NCBI GenBank assembly: GCA_020912385.1
Contig: CP087215.1
Span: forward strand, 1,116,001 to 1,180,000
Reading direction: 5' to 3'
Length of the DNA stretch: 64,000 nucleotides
Origin: Neofusicoccum parvum
Lineage: Eukaryota > Ascomycota > Dothideomycetes > Botryosphaeriales > Botryosphaeriaceae
How positions within the stretch are numbered: position 1 is the stretch's first letter; each line of letters starts with the position of its first letter. Position numbers and translations under genes: made by a program. Under the pieces are notes generated by a model. That model had not been told where the DNA came from. It saw nothing but the letters and a program-made list of their open reading frames with translations, and did not search any database. Below, one piece after another: positions 23,489 to 33,404 of this stretch.

Positions 23489-24907
23489 ATGGCATCGTCT
23501 ACTACGTCGACGGAGGATAGGCGATGGATAGTGCTGACCGTAGTGTGTCTGGTACTGGCACTGGGCCTGCCTGCCTTCGCGGTGCGAAGCTATGTCAAAC
23601 TGCGGGTGCGGAAGATCATCTCGGCGGATGACTGGATCATGCTGGCTGCAGCCGTAAGTGCTTCTCTTTTGTTCATCGATCTCGCATATTTTCGGTCCCA
23701 AGATCTCTCCTGCTACGGTATGTGCGAAGCTCGAGCCTCTGACTGCTTCTGGCTGCGGTCCATGCTTCGCAGCTGGCGCGCGCCACGATGCGCGTCGTGT
23801 TGGGATTGGCCCAGCCTGCGCAGCCGAGGCTTCTACAGATATATTCCCCTCGCAGCCGTGCTGATAACAGTGCAGGTCCTCTGGTTCGGATATGTAGCCT
23901 GCCAAGTCGCCGCCTGCGCCAATGGATTTGGCGCCCACACTGCAGACCTCCCGGAAGATGCCTACTACTATCTCGTGGGGACCTCGCACAACGGCGACGT
24001 CGTGGAAGCGCTACGCGTACGCTAGGTGCATCCCCAAGTTTGCAAAAGCTGACGTTTCCCACAGTTCTGGTATACCTGCACGCTTTTCCACGTCTTCACA
24101 ACCTGCTTCGTCCTTCTCAGCGCCGGCCTCACAGTCGCGCAGCACATAACCTCCACCCCTCTCCGCCGCCTCCTTGCCGCCGCCCTGGCTCTCTTCGTAC
24201 TCATCAGCGTCGCTCATGTCTTCCTCCTGACCTTCCAGTGCACGCCTCCCTCCGCCTCCTGGTCCCGCAACCGCACCGACACCTCGCAGCACTGCTCCTC
24301 CGCCCGCACGACCATCGCCTGGCGCGTCTTCACCGCCACCACAACCGCAGCCACCCTCCTCCTCTCCGCCATCCCCGCCGCCGCGCTCCTCTCCCCCGGC
24401 ACTCCCTGGCGCAAACGCGCCGCCATCGCCGTCCCCACCACCTTCGCTCTCGCGTAAGCCGTCCACCTGCCCCGCGCCCCTTCTTCCCCCGCTGACGACC
24501 CAGCGCCGCCACCACCTCCGCCCTCCAGACCACCCAGGTCTCATCTCTGAGCAACGCCGCCGACCTGACGTGTACGCTCCCCTCCCCCTTCCTCGTCTCC
24601 CGTCGAGCAGACGCGCTAACGTGGCGCAGTCACGGCTACCGATTTCGCCATCTACGCCCTCCTCGCGCCGTCGCTCGGGCTGGTGGCGGCGAGCCTGGCG
24701 ACACTGGGGCCGTGGTTGAAGGAGCTGGGCTGGGATACCGAGGCGGAGGCGGAGGTGGCGTGGCGGCGGGAGAGGGGTGGGAGGGGGAGGAGAAGGCAGG
24801 TGGGTGTGGTGAGGGGTTTGGAAGGGGAGGATGTGGAGGCGGTGTTGGAGGAGGCGGTTAGGCAGGGGATGGAGAGGTTGGAGGGGAGGGGTGGTGGGGG
24901 TGGATGA
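23489..24907 (+). CDS. Fungal rhodopsin-like integral membrane protein
   Basis: Five exons: 23489-23653, 23876-24016, 24065-24453, 24504-24571 and 24630-24907, giving 346 residues. The order of about seven hydrophobic segments and the motif YVKLRVRKIISADDWIM match the large fungal rhodopsin-like membrane family (the one often linked to CFEM receptors); no CFEM domain is present. The loop after the second segment has two cysteines (CQVAAC, then GFGAHTADLPEDAYYY). The cytosolic tail is basic, then Glu-rich, and ends in five glycines. Function in this family is mostly unknown; signalling is guessed. Intron 1 is long (222 nt), and the acceptor there and the exon 4 borders are the least certain. 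Strand composition flips from C-rich to G-rich inside the last exon. Confidence 0.72.
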
Positions 24908-27900
24908 TGAATGGTTGAAGGAGGTGGATGTTTTTGTGAGGCTCGGCGTCGCGCGAGATGCAAGCAGGAAGATTACTTGGCATTGTTTGATGTATGTCGC
25001 TATCGGCCCTGGAGAAACTCCGTGCTGGGAGAAAACACATTTCCGAGTCGGGGCAGCTTTTCCTCCGTGCCTACGTACGGAACTCTTAAGTTCCATTCCG
25101 ACCCTCATCCACAAATCAGTCAGTGACGCCCCACGCACTTTCTTTTCTCTACAATTGCATCCTCAAGTCGTACCGTCAAGCATACTACCAGAAACGCCGC
25201 TTAGGAGGTGGAGATGATGGGGTTGGAGAGGCGGATGGTGGGGGGGGTGTAAGGGGCAGTTTTTAGTGCTGTTTGGTTGGTATTGGAGGTTTGTTGCGCT
25301 GGCGGAGGTCGTCATCGGGGGTCTGGATTCGCTCGTCGACGTGCGTAGCACCAGGATCTTGGCAAACGCAATCTCATCACTATTCGGGCGGTTGATAAAT
25401 TCTCCCTGAGATGCTGCCACGCAACCACTACCGCTATGCGGCGTTCTTGTTGCGTTAGGTCAGAAGACTGACTAAACGATGCAAAATTCCCAGACTTAGT
25501 TAGCGCGTTCTCGAAAAGGCAAATCCGTCCACACAACAAGCTTGCATCTCTGTCGTGTAAGTGGGTCTGCCTGCCATTCTGATGGTCATGAGTTAAGACA
25601 GGATAACTGTTAAAACATACAAGACACCTTAAAAGCTCTCGCTCACCTCCCGCTGGACGAACTACGAAAGGATGTTGCAACATGAAAGGGGCACGGACGT
25701 CATCTACTTCCTCCAGCATGCGTCCCTTCTTCCCCTTCGTCGCAGGCTCATATTCATAGAACCATTATTGAGTGGATAATCTAAAAGGGGAACTACTTAA
25801 GTCTCTAGTCAACTACCCTGAAGGTTTGTCTCCCGCTGCTGCCCTCAAATCTGGAAAACCCCACCCCTTCTTCTTCTCTAAATTGACTTTATCCTTTATC
25901 CATTACAACCGCCCCGCACCCAACCCGAGCTGCCCACGCTAGATAAACTGGCACTCTCAGTTCATATATAGGATACTCCTTCGGTGATCATCAGGCCAAT
26001 ATCTCCCTTCGTCTCCCTCTGGCCGTCAACATGACAGAGAACACCTCCGTCAGACACTTATTCCTTACACAAGGCATGTTCCCGCATCACTTGAATTATC
26101 CGTGCCATCTTTTTTCTTAACCGCTATGCTGCATAGCTACAGGGCCCCATGCACGACGGATGTGCACCATCTCGAGCAACTCAAAGATTCGAAGTCGCCG
26201 TTCGAAAAAGATTGGGGGACCGGTTCTTTTCCTAAAAAGCATAAATCGCCAAAAAAAAAAACCCCTGTCCAGTGCCCGCAGACTGGTTTAATGGCGACTG
26301 CCAAGCTCGTAAGGACTGTTAGTAGTATGAAGTAATATGCCCCTGGGTAGAAGTAACTGTAGTTCCGTATCCGTGAATGCGCTCTTGGCTCGAAGGAAGA
26401 CTAAATTCAACGCGTTAGCAGGAATCTCATTTCCTTTCTGCACGGGCTGGTCTTTCAGCATCCTGGAATACCGCATGAACAACGAGAGGAACCAGCACAA
26501 CTATGCATTTCCCACTCTCTCTGTCTGGTGCCTCCAGGACCTTGTCGAGAACATCAAATGGTCTAATCTTCCAGCCAAAAATGCCTCTCATGTTGGCCGT
26601 TATGATCCTATTCCGGCTGTGTTCGCTACTTCAGCTTCAGCACCTCTCAGTGCCATGCGGAATTCCACAAAGCGCGTCCCTACCACCAGCGCTCCACGTC
26701 CCCATTGGCCCCCGATGAAGACCACAACCGCGCCACTTTTCTGAGGAAGAGAAGCCCAAAGGACAATGGCCAGACTACTTCCGGCCTCATTGAAGTCAGA
26801 AGCAAGCCAAATGCTGAAATTACGGTGGTGAGACAGCGCGAGATCGATGAGAGAAGGTGCGCTGATGTGGCGGAGAAGGTCGGGAAGTAGAAGCGCGACT
26901 TGGCTACCAAGGACATGTACTTGTAGACTATATTTGTCCGGACCAGATGATCGCTCCTGGGACTTAGCTGATGCCCCTTCAGGACGACACAGTTGCTCTG
27001 GGTATGATAATGGCAAGTATTGGAGTTGTATGGTTTTGTTCTTTGATTCCGCTCTTTCTCAGCACCATCGACTACGACAACAAGTTTCAAAAACACTCGT
27101 GCATCTTCTTTGTACTACTATACTCTTCAATTCTCAAATCTCTTTGTTGAACGGCTTCTCTGTCTGGGAAGGGTCCTATTACGTTGCAAAATAGGTACCT
27201 TTGTGTAGCGTCATTTCCAAAAAGAAATGGGGGCGATAAGCGGGTGAGACGGGCTATACAAAATATTATGTTGCTACCATGACTTTTTCCTTTTTCCTTT
27301 TGTTCTTCCAGTATATGTCCGGACGAATGATTCAACTGCCCAGATGTGGACAGCATCTGAGTTTGTATTTTCTGCAACACTTCTCGAACTGATCATGTAA
27401 CAAGTGAGACATATCATACAGTCTTACTCGAATGAACACCTCAGCACCCTAAAGCGCTTCATGAAACGTCGTGCACGTAGAGCCTGCGCGAAGTCGAGTA
27501 ATTCTGAATGGCCATGGCTGGACTACATGTTTTGAGTATATTAATATTTCAACGCAGTTACACTACTTAATGCTTCTCCTAATTTTCTCTTCAAATGTTT
27601 ATCCCTCTTGATTACATTAAAGACCCTTCATGTGCTGGTGGTCCTTTGAAGACACCAGCGCAGGTCGATATTCCCTTGTTAACTTTCGGAAAAGATACTT
27701 CCATTGATGTTAAATGCGCAAGAGCGCGCCTTCGAGCAAGCTTTCTATGAAATTTTCGGAATACATGAATTTTCCCGAGAGGTGAAGAGAAGGACATCAT
27801 TTGATAATCGGATACTCATGATTATAGCGTAACTTTCAGAGGAAGGGGATGAGATTGAGGTGGTGTTCCGAGCTATTCAATATGTGTGAACCTGGTCGAT

Positions 27901-28552
27901 TTGAAGTATATCTGACGTGCACTCTGTCGGAAACGAGTTTGATTTCTAGCTTTCAGCGTCCGATTGGCTGTGGAAATTGTAAAGACAAGTTCATGCACAG
28001 TGGGGGCCAATGGGGCCAAAATAAGCGCCAAGAGACTTGGCCAATACTGGGATCCGGGGTTTTTGCGAGTCATCATGGACTTTCCAGGACATCCGAATAC
28101 ATAGCGGAAGACACTAGAAATGGGTGTTTAGTAGAGTCTCTTTGTATGCAATGGCGTTGTGGAGCATTCGACATTGGGGCCTTCGAAGATTCAAAATCGA
28201 GCCAAGAACCACGATAGTATCTAGGTTGGACTAGGCTAGGCTACCGTATGCAGGGTTGACTGTGTGTAAGCCACTCTCGCTTCGGACCACTAAAGTGGCA
28301 GAGCAGTGTGCGCATGGCGGCTATTCCGTTCCCTGCACCACGCCCACTTCTCCGATTCCGCCTATCATCATTCCACATGGTCCGGACCCCAAAAAGCAAA
28401 CTCCCCTGCATGATCCTCCTGGTTGGTGTGCACTAATAAGACTACTGCACTCCGCCGTGAGCGCGTTCCCTGTAGTTTCTCTCTTTTCCCCTCTTAGCCT
28501 CTTGGGCTTAACAGCGGGACGCTCGCTATTTTGTACCACTCTTTAATCTTTA
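24908..28552. other. 3.6-kb AT-rich region without a convincing gene
   Basis: Only short open frames without domain signals are present. A hairpin-family right arm lies at 27317-27340. Near 25960-26085 there is a TATA-like string followed by ATG in a reasonable context, but no coherent protein could be assembled from it. An A-run lies near 26250. It may contain decayed sequence, but no transposon was recognised. Confidence 0.4.
27317..27340. repeat. Solo arm of the hairpin repeat family
   Basis: TCCGGACGAATGATTCAACT matches the right arm of the amidase-intron element. A weakly matching opposite arm ending TTTGTCCGGAC lies near 26926, which would make a 425-bp element if they belong together; that pairing is uncertain. 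Confidence 0.45.
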
Positions 28553-30106
28553 ATGCGCACCATGAATACAAAACCGCACGAAGTTCAAAGCGGGACTACA
28601 CAAGCCGGCCTCGAGGTTGATTCATATAGCAAACTTGAAGCTGTAGGAGCTGGGCGGCCAGAGGACAATCTTCCGGAAGTTGTTGCAGAACCGCACTATG
28701 CAGCCAATCCTCAGCAACCGAAGACAATATGTGGCGTCAGTCGAAAAGCCTTCTGGATTGCTCTAGTCATCGTTCTATTAATTATCGTGGGCGCAGCTGT
28801 CGGTGGCGGTGTTGGCGCAACAAGAAAGTCGGGAGATTCGTCCAGCTCCAGTTCCAGCTCCAGCTCAAGCCCCAGCGATTCGTCTTCTCCAAATGACACT
28901 GACACGCAAGCGGCGAACACATTCCTGCCAAACACCAGACTTACGACATTCAATTACACCGAAAATGACGTTGAATTCAGCAGCGTCTTCTTCCAATCCT
29001 CTGAGGCATCCATCTACCACTCGCTGTGGAACTCGTCTGCGAAGACCTGGACTGTATTGCCGGCAATACAGAATGGATCTGAAATCCAGGTCCAGGAGAA
29101 CACACCACTAACTGCAAGTGTGCTGCAAGACGACGAGTCATCGGTATGGTGTTCGTACACCCAGGGCTTCCACCCGGCTTTAACACGTGCTCCAGACGCC
29201 ATCATTCTTCCTCTTCTTCCTTGATTCAGCCGGGAAACTCCGCGCCTACACAGCCTCCAGCCTCTCCGGCTCGTGGACAGCAGACACCTCCGTCGACGGT
29301 GAAATCAACGTGCCGTCCACTTCCGCACTTCTCACGTACAGCAAACCCAGCGACCACTACACCGACACTCAATTCCTCGTTTGGCAGCAGTCTCCCAGCG
29401 GGAAATTGCAGATCAAATGCCTGAGCAGCTCGTGCGGAGAGCAGAGCCAGGCAGAGCTGGACGACGTGTGGCCGGTGTCGAACCTGAACTCCAGCGTCGC
29501 CATCGCCCCGCTCTACTCGCGCTTCAACTCCAGCTCGCCGCAGCTCGCCATGTACGGGTACAGCAACGGCCTCTGGGAAACGCACTACGGAAACCTCTCC
29601 GGCGACGGGTGGCTGTGGAACCAGCAGCGTGAGTGCAACAGCCCTTGCCGCCTGCAGGAGGGACTTCTGCGGAATCGGGTGGCCATGTGCTGCCATTGGC
29701 TGACGCGGTGACAACAGAGACGCCCAGCAGCCTCAATGTGAACGACCTCTCCAAAATGTCGGCGAATGCGAGCATTGCAGCGTTCACGCTGGGCTGGTAC
29801 ACGACGGCGGAAGGCGACCGCACCGCTCCACAGTACCTCCACGTGGTCTGGACACAGCCCACCAGCAAGGGGGCGTCGGTTCTGGTGAACAAAGGCGAGC
29901 AGTGGGAGGGGCTGGACACCACGGCGGCGGCGGCGTTCGATGACGTTGTGGGATATTCATCCATCGCGGCGAACCAGGCTGGAAAGGTGTATGCGGTTGA
30001 GGATGCGGGCGGAGACGTGGGAGCGCAGCTCGTGGAGTGGCAATTCGTTCTCAGCAATGCGAGCTACGTGAGAGTCGGTAGTGTGGACACCACGGTTCCG
30101 CAGTGA
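28553..30106 (+). CDS. Type II membrane protein with fucose-lectin-like propeller
   Basis: Three exons: 28553-29143, 29196-29628 and 29718-30106, giving 470 residues. About 60 cytosolic residues (with PEVVAEPHY) are followed by KTICGVSRKAFW and one hydrophobic segment (IALVIVLLIIVGAAVGGGVGA), then a serine-run linker and an extracellular domain. This order is common in fungal proteins carrying a fucose-specific-lectin-like six-bladed propeller. Repeated blade-like strings such as SIYHSLWNSS and LAMYGYSNGLWETHYGNLSG support that fold, but sugar-binding residues cannot be assigned. Several N-glycosylation sites (NSS, NGS, NYT, NAS) fit the outer side. The serine stretch is encoded by a TCCAGC-type repeat. 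A role in cell-surface recognition is inferred from the fold only. Confidence 0.7.
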
Positions 30107-30680
30107 GTAAAAGAGACGGGATGGGTCGGGAGGACAGCTGAGTTGGAAGACGTTTCAGGACGATGAACGCGCGCCTTTCCGGTGCGATCGCAGGATTGGC
30201 ACGCGGCATGTGGATGTCTCTCCTCTCGAATTTGATACGAAGGCATCCAGGTTTCATCAGGAGCCGAGACTGAACCTGGATTGTCGCCACTGTGGAATCC
30301 GGGTCAAGAGGAAGCGAGGAGAAAATCGCGCGACCATCTTACACTGCACTTGGAACTCTGCATGAAGATTGCGAATTCTGCAAGTGGTTTCATATGCCTG
30401 CTCAAGTGGCCACAGAATTGGATGTGGATTTTCTAAACTATCTGACCATTTCTATACCACCATTGTACTTAATGCACTACAAAAGGAAAATACCCGCATA
30501 GTGGAGCCGAAGCATCCACCTGGGCAGACTACAGCAGCAAAGATCCCAAAGCTATCCGGATGAACCCCCAAATTCCGACGAAAGCTTCTCTCATCACAGT
30601 GCTTTCTCCTCTGTAAGGGCCCGACGTCAACAGAGCCCTGCTTGAGAAACAGACCAACACTGGGAGTAGCTTTCTCGCTC
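30107..30680. other. Intergenic region between convergent genes
   Basis: No gene is seen. Around 30505-30570 a weak match to the hairpin arms occurs (GCCGAAGCATCCAC on the left, ATCCGGATGAA near 30553). It may be a decayed copy. Confidence 0.4.
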
Positions 30681-33404
30681 TCACATTCCACCATGGCTCT
30701 GACGGCACTTCTGGAAGCCATCAGACAGCTGGTTGAAGTAACTGGCGTGCTCATCCAGCAGAGTACGGCTCTCAGACTCCTTCCTCTCCAACTCGGCGAT
30801 CCTCGCAAGTAGACCGCTCTGCACATCCTCGGCGGCAGGATTCTTCTCAACAGCCTGTTCAGCACCAACCTGGCCGTGCTGCTCCAGCTCACGTTCCAGC
30901 TGCTTGACACGCTCTTCCGCCACGTCGGCACGAAGCTTCTCCTTGTCAGCGCGCTGCTCCAGCTCACGCTTAAGCTCCTTGGCGAGCTCTTCCGCCTCGT
31001 CGGCACGACGCTTTTCTTCGTTAGTACGCTGCTCCAGCTGACGCTCAAGCTGCTTGACGAGTTCTTCCGCCTTGTCAGCACGACGCTTCTCCTCGTCAGT
31101 ACGCTGGTCCAGCTCATGCTTAAGCTTTTTGACGCGCTCTTCCGCCTTCTCGGCACGATGCTTCTCCTCGTTCACGCGCTGGTCCAGATCACGCTCCAGC
31201 TTCTTGACGCGCTTTCCCGCCTCCTCAGCACGACGCTTCTCCTCGTCAGCACGCTGTTCCAGCTCATGCTTAAGCTGTTTGACGAGCCCCTCCGCCTTGT
31301 CGGCACGAAGCTTCTCCTCGTTAGCGCGCTGCCTCAGCTCACGCTTATGCTTCTTGACGCGCTCCTCCACCTCGCCGGCACGACGCTTCTCCTCATCAGC
31401 GCGCTGCTCTAGCTTATGCTCAAGGTGTTTGACGCGCTTGTCCACCTCGTCGGTAAGACGCTTTTCCTCGCCAGCGCGTTGCTCCAGCTCACGTTCAAGC
31501 TTCTTGATGCTCTCTCCCGCCTCGTCGGCACGACGCTTCTCCCCGTCAGCACGACGCTCGCACGCCTCCAAGCACCGCACGTACTCCGCACTCTCCCTCT
31601 TCAGCGCCTCAACCGCCTCACCGCGAGCCCTCTCCGCCCCATCAGCGCGCCGCGCGTACTCCGCGCCCTCCCTCTCAAGCGCCCCAACCGCCTCATCCCG
31701 CGCCCTCTCCGCCCCATCCGCCCGCCTCCTCTCCCCCTCCGCCCTGGCCCCCTCCTCAATCCACAGCACCTCCGCCTCGCCCGCGCGCCGCGCCTCCGCC
31801 TCCGCCCTCTCCGCCATCTCCTCCGCCCGCCTGCGCTCGCCCTCCGCGTGCCGGTCCGCCACGGCGGCGATGTGCAGCTCGCGGTCGGCGCGCGCGGTCT
31901 CGTCGCGCACAAGGCGCTCGGCCGCGTCGGCGCGCCGGGCCTCGTCGCGCGCCAGCTGCTCGGCCTCGTCGGCGCGCTCCTGCTCGGCGGCGAGGCGGCG
32001 CTCCGTCTGCGCGGCGCGGGCGGTGGCGTCGGCGTGGAGTTGGGTGGCGAGGGTGGTGGAGAGCTGGAGCGCGGCGAGCTTTTGGAGGTAGAGGGCGTCG
32101 AGGTCGGGGCGGAGGGGGGTGGTGAAGGAGGGGGGGCCGGAGGAGGCGTGGTCGGGAGCCTGTTCGCCGCCGGGGTGGTTGTCGGCGGTGTTGTGGGTTG
32201 CCTGGTCGCCGCCGTGGTGGGCGTGGTTGCCGTTGTGAGGACCGGCGCCGTGGTGGTCATGGTTGCCGGCTTCGGTGCCGCGAGGCTCGCCTCCGTCCCT
32301 GTTAGTGTCGTCCTCGCCGCCGGGATTGGTCTCGTGGGCTTTCTCGTGAGCCTCCTCGGTGACGCCTGTCATCTTTGGGAGTTTGGACGGACGAGTGTCG
32401 GCGGGGGGCGTGGAAGAACGGGAGCGAGCGCGACGGAGAGAGGTCAAGCTCATCTGGGGAGCGGGGTCTGACGCATGGCTGAGTGGCGCCGGGGTGTGCG
32501 ACGGCGAGTGCGGGTTATAGTTTGGCGACTGGGGCTCGTAGACGGGGGAACGCGGCTCGTGGGTGAGCTGGTCTGGCTCCTGAGTGAGCGAGTCTGGCAG
32601 GGCGCCTGCGGACTCGGTGGAATCCGACTCGGGCTCAGGCACGGCGGTGGTGGAGGGAGCTGCGGCGGTGATGGGAGCAGCGGCGGTAGTGGGAGGAGCG
32701 GCAGTAGTGGCCGCAGCTGCATGCTCGGCATCGGTCACGGCCGTCGATCGATCAGCGTCCAGTGAGGACTGGGACTCAGGCTGGCGCGCAGTGGCGTCGA
32801 TGAGGTCCTGTATGTCCTTGACCGAGATGTTGCGGCGTTTGCCAAAGACGCCCTTCGCGCTCCGGACGTCCTGCTGGGACTCCAGTAGACTGTGTAGACT
32901 GTGGACAGAGACAAGGCTGCGCACCCGAGCCAGCTCGAGAAGCTTGGGAATCACGTTGATGGGGAAGCACAAGGCGTGGCGCGGTGTCATGTTGTTTGCC
33001 TCCACAATTTCCGAGAACGGCTTGTTGAAGTGAGACTCCAGACCGACAATTGCGTCTCTGTTCGCGCGAACATTATTTTCCGTCTTGCCCTTTCGGCCTG
33101 GGAAGAAGCGGCAGGTGAATTGAAGACTGGCACCCCTGGCTGAGCCAAGCCTGGCCACAGCCTCGTTCATGATGGTGGGGCCGCCGGCTCTGTTGCCGTG
33201 TGCCGCGCCGGTCTTCTCCACCGCGTTCTTGTACGATGCCGCAATGATGGCCTCAATGTAGCCGTTGTTGGGAGCTGCTGTGGCTGTGGCTTGTAGAGCA
33301 TCAGCAGTGCTGTCTTGTCCACGGCTGTGAGCATCTGCGCCTTCGGCAGCAGCATTGGCAGGCATAGCATCGGCGCCATCCACGGAATCCAGTTCGTTGG
33401 CCAT
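30681..33404 (-). CDS. Coiled-coil protein with 25-residue repeats
   Basis: Single-exon frame of 907 residues; function unrecognised. Residues 45-215 look globular (FTCRFFPGRKGKTENNVRAN, HALCFPINVIPKLLELARV) and match no family I can name. Residues 215-440 are low complexity: Ala/Thr/Pro, then PQSP/NPHSP, then a His-rich patch. From about 450 to the end it is a charged alpha-helical coil. Residues 632-842 hold eight full copies of a 25-residue unit (consensus RVKKLEHELEQRADEEKRRA plus DEAEE), which equals a 75-bp tandem repeat at 30879-31511. The tail GLLARIAELERKESESRTLL continues the coil. An upstream exon is not excluded. It could be a structural or tethering protein; no motif decides this. 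Confidence 0.75.
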   Translation of the reverse strand: MANELDSVDGADAMPANAAAEGADAHSRGQDSTADALQATATAAPNNGYIEAIIAASYKNAVEKTGAAHGNRAGGPTIMNEAVARLGSARGASLQFTCRFFPGRKGKTENNVRANRDAIVGLESHFNKPFSEIVEANNMTPRHALCFPINVIPKLLELARVRSLVSVHSLHSLLESQQDVRSAKGVFGKRRNISVKDIQDLIDATARQPESQSSLDADRSTAVTDAEHAAAATTAAPPTTAAAPITAAAPSTTAVPEPESDSTESAGALPDSLTQEPDQLTHEPRSPVYEPQSPNYNPHSPSHTPAPLSHASDPAPQMSLTSLRRARSRSSTPPADTRPSKLPKMTGVTEEAHEKAHETNPGGEDDTNRDGGEPRGTEAGNHDHHGAGPHNGNHAHHGGDQATHNTADNHPGGEQAPDHASSGPPSFTTPLRPDLDALYLQKLAALQLSTTLATQLHADATARAAQTERRLAAEQERADEAEQLARDEARRADAAERLVRDETARADRELHIAAVADRHAEGERRRAEEMAERAEAEARRAGEAEVLWIEEGARAEGERRRADGAERARDEAVGALEREGAEYARRADGAERARGEAVEALKRESAEYVRCLEACERRADGEKRRADEAGESIKKLERELEQRAGEEKRLTDEVDKRVKHLEHKLEQRADEEKRRAGEVEERVKKHKRELRQRANEEKLRADKAEGLVKQLKHELEQRADEEKRRAEEAGKRVKKLERDLDQRVNEEKHRAEKAEERVKKLKHELDQRTDEEKRRADKAEELVKQLERQLEQRTNEEKRRADEAEELAKELKRELEQRADKEKLRADVAEERVKQLERELEQHGQVGAEQAVEKNPAAEDVQSGLLARIAELERKESESRTLLDEHASYFNQLSDGFQKCRQSHGGM
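30879..31511 (-). repeat. 75-bp coding minisatellite
   Basis: Eight complete 75-bp units plus a partial one, in frame, each encoding a 25-residue coiled-coil segment. Neighbouring units differ at several silent and conservative positions, so the array is not newly amplified. Confidence 0.8.

Noticed and set aside
26030..26335. Possible small gene starting MTENTSVRHLFLTQ
   Set aside because: A TATA-like string and a good ATG context exist, but no canonical splice donor joins it in frame to the next open segment.
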